From assembly GCA_041675905.1 (NCBI GenBank), contig JBAYSX010000013.1:9239-73238 (forward strand): DNA of 64,000 bases. Reading direction: 5' to 3'. This DNA comes from Sandaracinobacteroides sp041675905 (GTDB lineage: Bacteria > Pseudomonadota > Alphaproteobacteria > Sphingomonadales > Sphingomonadaceae). Below, piece by piece: positions 1 to 8,845 of the stretch. The first letter of the stretch is position 1. Each line of letters starts with the position of its first letter. The translations under genes and the position numbers were made by a program. Below the pieces are notes generated by a model, which worked only from the letters and a program-made list of their open reading frames with translations, did no database searches and was not told the DNA's origin.

Positions 1-1217
1 CCGTCACCAACGAACCGTTCATCGGGCGTGTGAAGCTCGCCGACGGCGAGGTCGAATGGGCATTGCACTGGACCGTCGCCGGAGACGGTCATGCAAGCTG
101 GTATTGCAACACCATTCCGACACCCATGGGCGGCACGCATGAAGCCGGATTTCGCAGCGCTATTCTGAAAGGGTTGAAAGGGTTTGCCGGGCTGATCGGC
201 CAGAAAAAAGCCGCCGATCTCAGCGCGGACGATGCGCTTTCGGGTGCGGAAATCCTGTTGTCGCTGTTCATGCCGCAGCCGCAATTCCAGTCGCAGACGA
301 AAGATCGCCTGTCTTCGCCGGAAGCGCAGAAAATGGTCGAGAATGCGGTGAAAGACCATTTCGACCATTGGCTGGCGGCGGATCAGGAACGCAGCCGCAC
401 GCTGCTGGCCTTTGCAACGGACCGGATGGATGAGCGCCTTGCCCGCCGACAGCAAAAGGAAGAAAAGCGCAAAACCGCCACTAATTCCCGCAAGCTGCGT
501 TTGCCAGGAAAGCTGACCGATTGCGCCAATTCCGCCCGTGATGGCACGGAGCTTTTCATTGTCGAGGGCGATTCGGCGGGCGGTTCGGCGAAACAGGCGC
601 GCGACCGCAAGACCCAGGCGATATTGCCCATTCGCGGCAAGATTCTGAACGTCGCTTCCGCCACCGCCGCCCGCATCAGCGCCAATCAGGAAGTGGCGGA
701 CATCGCCATGGCGCTGGGCTGTGGCACGAAAGACCGGTACCGCGACGATGCGCTGCGTTATGACCGTATTGTCATCATGACCGACGCCGATGTGGATGGC
801 GCGCATATCGCCACCCTGCTGATGACCTTTTTCTTCCAGGAAATGCCGGGGCTGGTGAAAGCCGGGCGGTTGTATCTGGCGCAGCCGCCGCTCTATCGTC
901 TGTCCGCCGGTTCCGAAGTCGCCTATGCGCGGGACGATGCGGAGCGGGAGCAGATGATGCGTCATCGCTTCAAGGGGAAAAAGGTGGAAGTGGGCCGGTT
1001 CAAGGGCCTGGGCGAAATGGCCCCGCAGCAATTGCGCGACACCACGATGGACCCGCGCCGCCGCACCCTGGTGCGCGTGACGCTGCCGACCGGGCATCAG
1101 GAACAGCATCAGGTGCGCGAACTGGTGGACCGGCTGATGGGCCGGGTACCGGAACATCGCTTCCAGTTCATTCAGGCAAATGCTACCGCTGTCGCCGCGG
1201 AAGAGATCGACGCGTAA
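1..1217 (+). CDS. parE: DNA topoisomerase IV subunit B (5'-truncated by window edge)
   Basis: C-terminal two thirds of the ATPase subunit of topoisomerase IV, which decatenates sister chromosomes together with ParC. The reading frame is already open at base 3, so the GHKL ATPase domain lies outside the window. Visible are the end of the transducer domain with the QTK-loop lysine (SQTKDRLSS), the TOPRIM domain with catalytic Glu in EGDSAGGSA (Glu codon at 564), the metal triad TDADVDGAH (first Asp codon at 783) and the RFKGLGEM motif. GyrB is the main alternative. The lack of a long TOPRIM insertion and the short tail after RFKGLGEM favour ParE. The start lies upstream of the window, so the GTG at 30 is internal. 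Confidence 0.93.
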   Translation, partial: VTNEPFIGRVKLADGEVEWALHWTVAGDGHASWYCNTIPTPMGGTHEAGFRSAILKGLKGFAGLIGQKKAADLSADDALSGAEILLSLFMPQPQFQSQTKDRLSSPEAQKMVENAVKDHFDHWLAADQERSRTLLAFATDRMDERLARRQQKEEKRKTATNSRKLRLPGKLTDCANSARDGTELFIVEGDSAGGSAKQARDRKTQAILPIRGKILNVASATAARISANQEVADIAMALGCGTKDRYRDDALRYDRIVIMTDADVDGAHIATLLMTFFFQEMPGLVKAGRLYLAQPPLYRLSAGSEVAYARDDAEREQMMRHRFKGKKVEVGRFKGLGEMAPQQLRDTTMDPRRRTLVRVTLPTGHQEQHQVRELVDRLMGRVPEHRFQFIQANATAVAAEEIDA

Positions 1218-1240
1218 TCGCGGCAAGGGAAGGCAGAATT

Positions 1241-2983
1241 ATGCGGGCGTTCATCCTGGCACTATTGTTGCTTCCTGCGCCCGCGCTGGCGAAAACGGCG
1301 GTGCCGCCACCTGAATATGCTTATGTACAAGGCCGGCTGGCAGCGGCGGATCAGCAACTGCACACGGCCGCCAGCCTGTTCGCCACAATCCCGGCCGAAG
1401 ATTCGGACCGGCGGCTGAAACACCGGCAGTTCGATATTGCGCTGCTGGATGGCGAAAAAAAAGCCGTGGTGCGGCTTGCGGAAGACATCATCGCCGCCGG
1501 TCCGCAGGAAGGCGACTCCGGACTGGCGGTCGCCATCGCCAATTCGCTGGTGTCGCTGGCGCGGTTGGCGGTGGCGGCAGGGGACCGGGACTGGCGGACA
1601 TATGATCGCGTGCTGGCAGGTTATGCCGAACCGCAGCAACGCTGGGGAGAAATCAGCGCCGTCCTCCGTCAGATTCTCGGGGCATGGGGCCTGGCTGCGG
1701 ATCGCGACTATGATGCCGCGTTGGCGCTGCTCGGCCCGGCGGAAACGGCGGCGGCGCATTCTTATCTTGCCGAACATCGCGCCCATATCCTGGCGCTGGC
1801 GAAACGATGGCCCGAAGCTGCAACTGCCTATAGCGAAATGCTGGCTACCGAGGGCGCGGATATTCCCCGTTTGCGAATTGCCGCTGCCGCCGCCGCGCTG
1901 GAGGCCGGGCGGGATGATCCCCAATGGCGCGAACGCGGCATCGCGCTGATCGCGGGTGGCCCGGCGCATGATCCGCTGCTGGATATCGCCCGCGCCCGCA
2001 TCGCCAACGATCCGGACATGCGCGGCCGGAAACTGGGCAGCGTGATCACCCGGCCCGAACAGGGGGTGGCGCAATTGTTGCTTCGGGTTAGCATTGATCT
2101 CGGACGGGGGAGGGCGGTGCCGCCGGCGCTCGGCTTTGCGCGCCTTGCAACCTTCGCCGATCCGGATCTGCCGGAAGCATGGTTCGTCAGTTCGGGCTTG
2201 TTGATGCGGCTGGATCGTGCGGAACTGGCGCTCGCTGCCCTGGAGCCAGCACAGAAAATGGACGCACCCTGGGGGCGGATGGCGCGGGTGCAGCGTGCAG
2301 AAATTTTTGCGGCCCAGGAAAAATGGGATGAAGCGCGGGCAGCGTTGTTGGCCGAAGCGCAACGGCCTGATGCGGAAGCCGGGGACTGGACCCGCCTTGC
2401 GGACGTGGAACGCCGGGCGGGCAATTTCCCGGAAGCCGCAGAATATTTTAGCCGCGCTTTGGCTTTGGCCGGCGACAGTGACGCCGGGATGAAGGGGCAG
2501 ATTTATTTCCTGCGGGGTTCGGCATGGGAACAGGCGGGCCAGTGGGAAAAGGCCGAGCCGGATCTGCGCCAGGCTCTTGCGCTGGATCCAGATAATCCCA
2601 TCTATTTGAATTATCTTGGTTATTCGCTTCTGGAGCGTGGCATCAGGCTGGATGAGGGGCGGGAACTGGTGGCGCGCGCCTATGCTGGCGCGCCCGAAAA
2701 TGGCGCGATCATCGATTCAATGGGCTGGGCGGCCTATATCACCGGCGACTATGCGACCGCCGTGCAACTGCTGGAAAAGGCGCGCGCCGCGGAGCCCGCT
2801 GACCCCACCGTCTCCGATCATCTCGGTGACGCCTATTGGCGCACCGGTCGCCGGATCGAGGCGCGCCACGCCTGGAATGCGGCGCGCGCGTTGAACCCAT
2901 CGGAAAAGCAGGCGGCGGCGCTGGACGTGAAGCTGGATTATGGTCTGGATGTGGCCGAGAATCTGGCAGGGAAGGCGCAATAG
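1241..2983 (+). CDS. Secreted tetratricopeptide-repeat protein
   Basis: 580-residue protein starting at an ATG preceded by a purine-rich AAGGGAAGG. Residues 1-17 form a short Sec signal peptide (hydrophobic LALLLLPAPALA ending in Ala-x-Ala), so it is probably periplasmic. The body is alpha-helical and Ala-rich. Clear TPR units lie in the last third, around residues 380-560, with typical spacing such as AEYFSRALALAGDS, AEPDLRQALALDPDNP and AVQLLEKARAAEPADP. TPRs are protein-binding scaffolds and no catalytic motif is visible. It sits 23 bases after parE and 114 bases before mdoG. The exact role is unknown. Confidence 0.85.
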   Translation: MRAFILALLLLPAPALAKTAVPPPEYAYVQGRLAAADQQLHTAASLFATIPAEDSDRRLKHRQFDIALLDGEKKAVVRLAEDIIAAGPQEGDSGLAVAIANSLVSLARLAVAAGDRDWRTYDRVLAGYAEPQQRWGEISAVLRQILGAWGLAADRDYDAALALLGPAETAAAHSYLAEHRAHILALAKRWPEAATAYSEMLATEGADIPRLRIAAAAAALEAGRDDPQWRERGIALIAGGPAHDPLLDIARARIANDPDMRGRKLGSVITRPEQGVAQLLLRVSIDLGRGRAVPPALGFARLATFADPDLPEAWFVSSGLLMRLDRAELALAALEPAQKMDAPWGRMARVQRAEIFAAQEKWDEARAALLAEAQRPDAEAGDWTRLADVERRAGNFPEAAEYFSRALALAGDSDAGMKGQIYFLRGSAWEQAGQWEKAEPDLRQALALDPDNPIYLNYLGYSLLERGIRLDEGRELVARAYAGAPENGAIIDSMGWAAYITGDYATAVQLLEKARAAEPADPTVSDHLGDAYWRTGRRIEARHAWNAARALNPSEKQAAALDVKLDYGLDVAENLAGKAQ

Positions 2984-3010
2984 CAGCCATTTTACCTGCC
3001 AACAAAACGG

Positions 3011-3043
3011 CTTGCCGCAATTGCACAACAATCTGGCGGCAAG
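3011..3043 (+). terminator. Inverted repeat, weak terminator or leader hairpin
   Basis: Perfect 8-bp arms CTTGCCGC and GCGGCAAG around a 17-base loop, in the gap after the TPR gene and before mdoG. No clear T run follows, so termination is uncertain. It could equally be an operator or leader structure for mdoG. Confidence 0.3.
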
Positions 3044-3097
3044 ATTTCAAACTTGTTAAGCCATGCGACACCCGCGTCGTGTAAGCAAATTGCGGCT

Positions 3098-4657
3098 ATG
3101 CAAAACGAGTCCGAGGGAAACATCCGGGGACAATTGTCCCGGCGGCAGGCGGTAGGCCTGGGTTTGGCCGCGTTACTGACGCCCGGTCATGCGTTGGCAG
3201 CGGGTAAAGGGCTGAAATTCGGCCAGCCACAGGCGTTTTCGTGGGAATGGCTGCAAAATCATGCGCTGGCGCTGGCCAGTCGCCCCTATGTCAAACCCCG
3301 CCGGATCGATGCGGCGGCGGCGATCGATTATGACGCGCTGAATCATATTCACTATCGCGCCGATGCCGAACTTTGGCGCGGGCGCGATGAGGGTGCGGTG
3401 CGCTTCTTTCCTTTAAGCGTCACGGCGCGGGAACCGGTGACAATTTCCGTCGTCGAACGCGGTGCGGCGCGGGAAATTCTCTGGTCTCCGGACTTGTTCG
3501 ATACACCGGCCAACAACCCGTTGCGCAAGTTCATCGGAGACAAGGGCGGTTTCGCCGGTTTCCGCGTAATGAATCCTTCCGGCGTCGGAGACTGGCTGGC
3601 ATATCTCGGCGCGTCCTATTTCCGCTCCGCCGGGCCGCTCGATCAATATGGGCTGTCGGCGCGGGCTATCGCCGTTGATGTCGCGCTGCACACGGTAGAG
3701 GAATTTCCGCTGTTCACGCATTTCTGGCTGGAACAGCAGCCCGATACCACGCTGATCTATGCGCTGCTCGATGGCCCGCGCATGGCGGGGGCCTGGCGTT
3801 TTGTCGTCCGCCACGCAGGTGACGAGGTGGTGCAGGACGTCAGTGCGATGGTTTTCTTGCGCGATGATGTGGCGCGCCTTGGTCTCGCCCCCTTGACCAG
3901 CATGTACTGGTATGGCGAGACGGAACGCGGCCCGCGCACCGACTGGCGACCGGAAGTTCATGATTCCGATGGCCTTTTAATGCATAATGGCCGGGATGAG
4001 TGGTTGTGGCGACCGTTGCGTAACCCGTCCGCGCTGAAGATCAACGCCTTTGTCGATAATAATCCGCGCGGTTTTGGCCTGATGCAGCGGGACCGCGTTT
4101 ACGGACATTATGAAGATGATGGTGTGTTCTACCACAAACGGCCCTCGCTATGGGTGGAGCCGCAAGGCGATTGGGGCGAAGGCGCGGTCGAACTGGTGGA
4201 AATTCCGACCGTCAGCGAGGTCGACGATAATATCGTTGCTTTCTGGCGTCCGGCGAATCCGGCGAAAAAAGGCCAGCGGCTGGATTTCCATTACCGGCTG
4301 CGTTGGCTGAAAGACGAGCCTGATCATTCTCCGCTGGCGCGCGTCGTCGCCACCCGCAGCGGCCTGGGCGGTATTCCCGGCGCGCGGGCACAGGAAGATG
4401 TGCTGAAACTGGTCGTCGATTTCGAGGGACCGGGGCTGAAAGGCCTTGGCCGGAACAGTGGTGTCGATGTCGATATTCTGACGATCCTTGGAAAAGTGGT
4501 CGCTCATTCTATCTATCCGGTGGTGGAACGGGATGGCCGTTGGCGGTTGATGCTGGATGTTGTCCCCGAACCGGGCGCGACGATGGATTTGCGCGCCACC
4601 CTGCATCACGACGGAAAGCCACTGAGCGAGACATGGCTTTATCAGGTGACACCATGA
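3098..4657 (+). CDS. mdoG: Periplasmic glucan biosynthesis protein (MdoG/OpgG-OpgD family)
   Basis: About 519 residues from the ATG at 3098; an in-frame upstream start at 3053 would only add residues ahead of the signal peptide. Family members act in the periplasm on osmoregulated periplasmic glucans, shaping or branching the glucose backbone made by MdoH. The N-terminus carries a twin-arginine signal (SRRQAVGLG, then a hydrophobic stretch ending HALAA), which implies Tat export as in E. coli OpgD rather than Sec export as in OpgG. The rest matches the family (FAWW-like NDUF region FSWEWLQNHALALASRPY, later NNPRGFGLMQRDR). The gene ends in an ATGA overlap with mdoH, so the two are translationally coupled. 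Whether it is G- or D-type cannot be settled by eye. Confidence 0.9.
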   Translation: MQNESEGNIRGQLSRRQAVGLGLAALLTPGHALAAGKGLKFGQPQAFSWEWLQNHALALASRPYVKPRRIDAAAAIDYDALNHIHYRADAELWRGRDEGAVRFFPLSVTAREPVTISVVERGAAREILWSPDLFDTPANNPLRKFIGDKGGFAGFRVMNPSGVGDWLAYLGASYFRSAGPLDQYGLSARAIAVDVALHTVEEFPLFTHFWLEQQPDTTLIYALLDGPRMAGAWRFVVRHAGDEVVQDVSAMVFLRDDVARLGLAPLTSMYWYGETERGPRTDWRPEVHDSDGLLMHNGRDEWLWRPLRNPSALKINAFVDNNPRGFGLMQRDRVYGHYEDDGVFYHKRPSLWVEPQGDWGEGAVELVEIPTVSEVDDNIVAFWRPANPAKKGQRLDFHYRLRWLKDEPDHSPLARVVATRSGLGGIPGARAQEDVLKLVVDFEGPGLKGLGRNSGVDVDILTILGKVVAHSIYPVVERDGRWRLMLDVVPEPGATMDLRATLHHDGKPLSETWLYQVTP

Positions 4658-6531
4658 CCATGAATAGCGATATGCCGCCTTTGGCGAAGCTGGAGATGCC
4701 CGTCAGGGCATGGAGCGAAGCGCCGGAAACGCCAGTGCCGAAACCGTCGACGTCGCCGCTCGATATCGGCTGGCGGCGGGCAATTCTGATCGGGATGACC
4801 CTGTTGGTCGGTCTGCTCGGCGGCATGGAGATCGTGCGGTCGGTCAGCGATGGTGGCATCGACTGGCGCGAATGGCTGGTGATTGCGCTGTTCGTGCCGT
4901 TGTTCACATGGATCAGCTTCGGCTCGCTTTCGGCGCTGATCGGCTTTTTGCAGTTGATGCAGGGCAATCGATCCTGTGATTTCCCGCTGCGCGACGCGAC
5001 CGGCAAACCGGAAGGGCGGACCGCTGTGCTGATGCCGGTTTATAACGAAGATGTCGAAGCCGTATTCGGGCGCATCCGCCGTATGGGAGCGTCACTCGGC
5101 AACCGTGCCGACCAGTTCGATTTCTTCATTCTCAGTGATTCCGGACCCGAAAATGGCGCGCTGGAATATCGCGCCTTTCTGAAATTGCGCAGCGAGATGG
5201 TCCCGCGCCTTTATTACCGTCGGCGCGCCGTCAATCATGAGCGCAAACCCGGCAATGTGGCGGACTGGGTGCGCAAGCATGGCGCGGCCTATCCCTATAT
5301 GCTGGTGCTGGATGCGGACAGTGTGGTTTCGGGCGACACCATGGTGCGGCTGGCGAAAACGATGGACAGTAACCGCCAGGTGGGGCTGATCCAGACGATC
5401 CCGACTGTCGTGAATGGCCGAACCCTGTTCGCCCGCTGGCAGCAGTTCGCCGGACGGCTCTATGGCCCCATCGCGTCCGCCGGGCTGATGTGGTGGTCAG
5501 GCTCGGAAGCGAGTTTCTGGGGTCATAACGCCATCTTGCGCACGGCGGCTTTCGCCGAAAGCTGCGGCCTTGCGCCGCTTTCCGGCAAGGAGCCGTTCGG
5601 CGGCGCGATTCTCAGCCACGATATGGTGGAAGCCGGTCTGCTGCGCCGTAATGGCTGGGCCGTGCATATGGCCGAAGCCGATGAAAGTTTCGAGGAATAT
5701 CCGCCGACACTCGTCGATCACGCCAAGCGTGACCGCCGCTGGTGCCAGGGTAATCTTCAGCACGTACGGCTGTTCAACACGCCCGGTCTGCACTGGGTTA
5801 ACCGGTTGCAATTGCTGATGGGCGCATCCGCCTATCTCACCTCGCCGCTGTGGCTGTTCCTGCTGATCGCGGCGATCGTGCACCATTATACGACGGGCGC
5901 CGGCGTCGCCCCGTCGCCCTGGTTGCTGGGCGCGACCCTGATCATTCTGTTTGCGCCGAAAATTCTGGCGGCGATCTGGGGGCTGGCCCGCCGCGATCGC
6001 GCCGAAGGCTTTGGCGGGCGCAGCGGCATTGTCGCCAGCGTTATGTTGGATATTCCCCTGTCCATTCTCACCGCGCCGTTGATGATGCTGACGACGACCA
6101 TGATGATTCTCGACATCTTGCGCGGCCGCAAGAGCGGCTGGGCGCCGCAACGGCGAGACGTGGACGGCATCGCGCTGTCCGAAGCGCTGCAGCATTATCG
6201 CTGGCATCTGGGCGTGGGCGCGGTGATGGCGCTGCTGTCCATCGCGGGCGGCGGCGCGCTGGGCTGGATGATGCCGGTTGCCATCGGGCTCGTGGTCAGC
6301 CCGCTGGTGGCGGTTTCCACGTCGCGCACGGCGACAGGAACCTGGCTGGCGGAGGGCGGCGTGTTTCTGATCCCCGAGGAAGCAATGGAATCGCGCCGCA
6401 AGCTGCTGGGCGAGCGGGCGGCAGCGCCCGTGGTGGCGCAACCGCTTACGGGCAAGGAATATATTGCGATGGTGACGGGCGTGCTGCGCGGGGGCGTTAC
6501 CGCCGCCGCGCAGCGCTTGCGCTATCGCTGA
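4654..6531 (+). CDS. mdoH: Glucans biosynthesis glucosyltransferase MdoH/OpgH
   Basis: Inner-membrane processive family 2 glucosyltransferase that makes the beta-1,2-glucan backbone from UDP-glucose and feeds it to the periplasm. I start at the ATG at 4654, which overlaps the mdoG stop (ATGA), giving 625 residues; an upstream in-frame start at 4540 lies inside mdoG. Membrane segments occur near residues 45-65, 75-100 and in several helices of the last 270 residues. Glycosyltransferase motifs are visible: VLMPVYNEDVEAV, VLDADSVVSGD (DxD-type) and DRRWCQGNLQH (Q/RxxRW). It is shorter than E. coli OpgH (about 850 residues), lacking most of the long cytoplasmic N-terminus. Its last 35 bases overlap the convergent MFS gene. 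Confidence 0.93.
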   Translation: MTMNSDMPPLAKLEMPVRAWSEAPETPVPKPSTSPLDIGWRRAILIGMTLLVGLLGGMEIVRSVSDGGIDWREWLVIALFVPLFTWISFGSLSALIGFLQLMQGNRSCDFPLRDATGKPEGRTAVLMPVYNEDVEAVFGRIRRMGASLGNRADQFDFFILSDSGPENGALEYRAFLKLRSEMVPRLYYRRRAVNHERKPGNVADWVRKHGAAYPYMLVLDADSVVSGDTMVRLAKTMDSNRQVGLIQTIPTVVNGRTLFARWQQFAGRLYGPIASAGLMWWSGSEASFWGHNAILRTAAFAESCGLAPLSGKEPFGGAILSHDMVEAGLLRRNGWAVHMAEADESFEEYPPTLVDHAKRDRRWCQGNLQHVRLFNTPGLHWVNRLQLLMGASAYLTSPLWLFLLIAAIVHHYTTGAGVAPSPWLLGATLIILFAPKILAAIWGLARRDRAEGFGGRSGIVASVMLDIPLSILTAPLMMLTTTMMILDILRGRKSGWAPQRRDVDGIALSEALQHYRWHLGVGAVMALLSIAGGGALGWMMPVAIGLVVSPLVAVSTSRTATGTWLAEGGVFLIPEEAMESRRKLLGERAAAPVVAQPLTGKEYIAMVTGVLRGGVTAAAQRLRYR

Positions 6532-7683
6532 ACATCGCGACTGCCCACAGCGCCAGCCCGCCAAGCGCCAACATCGCGCCCACATAGCCGCTGCCGGTGT
6601 GAAAACCATGACCTGCGGCAATCGCGAGACCTGCGGCCCAAGGGCCCAGCGCGTTGGCGAAGTTGAAGGCGCTATGGTGCAATGCTGCCGCCAGGGTCTG
6701 CGCGTTTCCTGCCACATCCATCAGCCGCCCTTGTAGCGGCACGCCGAAAGATGCGGTGCAGCCAATCAGGAAAACGACCGGGGCGAGGGTCCACAGGCTA
6801 CCGGCGGCGGATGGGTAGAGAGCCAGCATCACCGCCGACAACAGCAGACATCCACCGACTGTTGGCATCAGCGCCTTGTCCGCCGCCCAGCCGGTGACCA
6901 GCGTTCCTGCCGTCATCCCGAGGCCAATGAGCGCAAGCATCGGCGGAATGGTGGCAGCGGACACTTGCGTGACAGAAAGCAGGGTGGACGCGAGATACGT
7001 GTAGCAGGCGAATATCCCCCGAAACCGACTGCGCCGATGCCCAGCGTCAGCCAGATCTTGCCGTTTTTCAGCGCCGATAATTCAGCCAGCGGGCCGACGC
7101 CTTCCGGCACCGGTTGCCGCGGCGCAAACAGAAAAACCAGGATGGCCGTCACCAGCGCCAGCAAGGCCACCAGCGCGAAACCCCAGCGCCAGCCGAAAAT
7201 CTGGCACAGCGCATTGACCACAGGTACGCCTGTGACGGTCGAAATCGTCAATCCCAGCATGACGAGCGACATGGCCTGCGCGCGTCGGTGACGGGACACG
7301 AGGCTGGCGGCCATCAGCGCCGCGACACCGAAATAGGCCCCATGCGGGAAGCCGGCGAGAAAACGAAAAGCCAGCATCGTCGGATAATCCGGGGCGAGCG
7401 CCGACAGGGCATTACCCAGCCCGAACAGCAGCATCAGCCCGATAAGCAGCCGGTGGCGCGGTATCCGCGCGCCCGACACAGCAAGGATCGGCGCGCCAAT
7501 CACCACCCCCAACGCATAAACGCTGATCACATGACCTGCCGTCGCCTCGCTCACGCCCAGATCGGGCGCGAAGAAGGGCAAGAGGCTCATCGTGGCAAAT
7601 TCGGTGGTTCCGATGGCGAAGCCGCCCATGGCCAGAGCGAACAGAACCAGCGCCGGGTGTGCGTTTTGCCGGTCGGCCTTCAT
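6497..7683 (-). pseudogene. MFS drug/sugar exporter, frameshifted
   Basis: A 12-helix major facilitator (AraJ/Bcr-CflA-like, opening LFALAMGGFAIGTTEFATMS) is split over two frames. Codons 1-222 run from the ATG at 7683 to a G5 run at 7016-7020 (read on the minus strand). The rest reads in another frame from 7015 to the TAA at 6497. Restoring one G would give GFGG-IFACYTYL and a continuous protein of about 395 residues, a normal MFS length. As written, translation continues out of frame and stops near 6913. This is either a real one-base deletion in a homopolymer or a sequencing error. The start overlaps the LrgB stop (ATGA), so it is the third gene of an lrgA-lrgB-MFS unit. The 3' end overlaps mdoH. 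Confidence 0.85.
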
Positions 7684-8360
7684 ATCAGCGGCGCCAGCGC
7701 CAGAATTAGCGCGGTGGTGACGGCGGACAGCGCCATGCCAATACCGGAAAATGTGCCGGCCACTTCCGAAACCTCGAACGCGCGGGCGGTGCCGATGCCG
7801 TGAGCGGCGATGCCGGTGGCAAGGCCCCGGGCACGCGGATCGCTTACGCTGAGCGCATTTAACAGGGGCGTCGCCGCCATCGCGCCCACCAGACCACTGG
7901 CGACCGCAATGATCGCCGCGAGCGACGCGATGCCGCCCAATCCCGTGGCCAGCGCGATTGCGACCGGCGTTGTCGTGGAGCGGGGAGCAAGCGACGCCAA
8001 AACTTCCGCCGGCGCGCCAAACGCCCAGGCGATGCCGACGGCGCTGACCACCGCTGTGCATGTGCCCGCAAGCAGCGCTGCCAGCAACGGCTTCACGACA
8101 GCCCGGACGAGCGAAAGATGCCGCCACAAGGGCACCGCCAGCGCTACCGTTGCCGGGCCAAGCAGAAAGGTCAGCAGCGCCGTATCGTCAGCATAAACCG
8201 CATAGGGTGTATCGGTCAGCAGCAAAATCGCGATCAGCGCCGGGGTGGAAAGAATCATCGGATGCGCCAGGGGATGGCGACGCAAACGGCGGGAGAGCGC
8301 ATCGGCGGCGGCGAATACCGCCAGCGTCACCGCCAGCCACAGCAAGGGCGTATCCGTCAT
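7680..8360 (-). CDS. LrgB/CidB family membrane protein
   Basis: About 226 residues from the ATG at 8360, which overlaps the LrgA stop (ATGA). An upstream start at 8384 is possible but would lie inside the LrgA gene. The protein is almost entirely hydrophobic, with the family signature around SLAPRSTTTPVAIA and a conserved AAHGIGTARAFE near the C-terminus. Relatives are described as antiholin-like factors in murein hydrolase control and, in plants, as glycolate/glycerate carriers. The substrate here is unknown. It is coupled upstream to LrgA and downstream to the broken MFS gene. Confidence 0.88.
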   Translation of the reverse strand: MTDTPLLWLAVTLAVFAAADALSRRLRRHPLAHPMILSTPALIAILLLTDTPYAVYADDTALLTFLLGPATVALAVPLWRHLSLVRAVVKPLLAALLAGTCTAVVSAVGIAWAFGAPAEVLASLAPRSTTTPVAIALATGLGGIASLAAIIAVASGLVGAMAATPLLNALSVSDPRARGLATGIAAHGIGTARAFEVSEVAGTFSGIGMALSAVTTALILALAPLI

Positions 8361-8701
8361 CGTGCTGTTCTTGCCGCCACCCACTGGAACACCAGTGCAC
8401 TGACTGCCAGTGTCAACAGGGTGGAAATGATCATCGCCGCCACAATCACCAGCACCTGCGACGGCAGCAACGACCCATGCTCCATGATGCCCACCGCGGA
8501 CGGCAGGAACATGATCGTCATATGGCCAAGCAGCCAGCCGGATATTTCAGTCAGGGTCGGGCGGGGGCGTGGTCGCAGCAGCAGCCACAGGAACAGCAGC
8601 GCCATGCCAAGGACCGCCCCCGGCAGCGGCAGACCGAGAATCCGGTGCAAAATCTCGCCGGCAAGCTGGCAAAGCAGAAGAAGAGCGATAGTCTGGATCA
8701 T
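8357..8701 (-). CDS. CidA/LrgA family holin-like protein
   Basis: 114 residues from the ATG at 8701. Four hydrophobic segments are visible (LLLLCQLAGEIL, GAVLGMALLFLWLLL, GHMTIMFLPSAVGIM, VLVIVAAMIISTLLTL), with the family hallmarks LGLPLPGAVLGM and FLPSAVGIM. LrgA/CidA proteins form small membrane oligomers, usually paired with an LrgB/CidB partner as here. It is the first gene of the minus-strand unit, divergent from the HlyD gene across 144 bases. Confidence 0.9.
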   Translation of the reverse strand: MIQTIALLLLCQLAGEILHRILGLPLPGAVLGMALLFLWLLLRPRPRPTLTEISGWLLGHMTIMFLPSAVGIMEHGSLLPSQVLVIVAAMIISTLLTLAVSALVFQWVAARTAR

Positions 8702-8845
8702 CTTGCGGGTTTCCGTACACAGAAAAACAGGGCAGGGCCCTGTTCCGCCGTGGCCCGTATGCGCCGGGCCGCGACTGGCGGGATGGACCGACGCTTGCCG
8801 GAGCCTTAGGAATCCCGCAAGCACAGCGCAAGGGACAGTGGCTCG

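Noticed and set aside
5497..6717. 406-codon open frame antisense to mdoH
   Set aside because: Composition is Arg/Gln/His-rich as expected of a shadow frame, and mdoH on the other strand is well supported.
8752..8770. GGCCCG/CGGGCC inverted repeat between LrgA and HlyD genes
   Set aside because: Six-base GC-only arms are expected by chance in DNA of this composition, and nothing else supports an operator.
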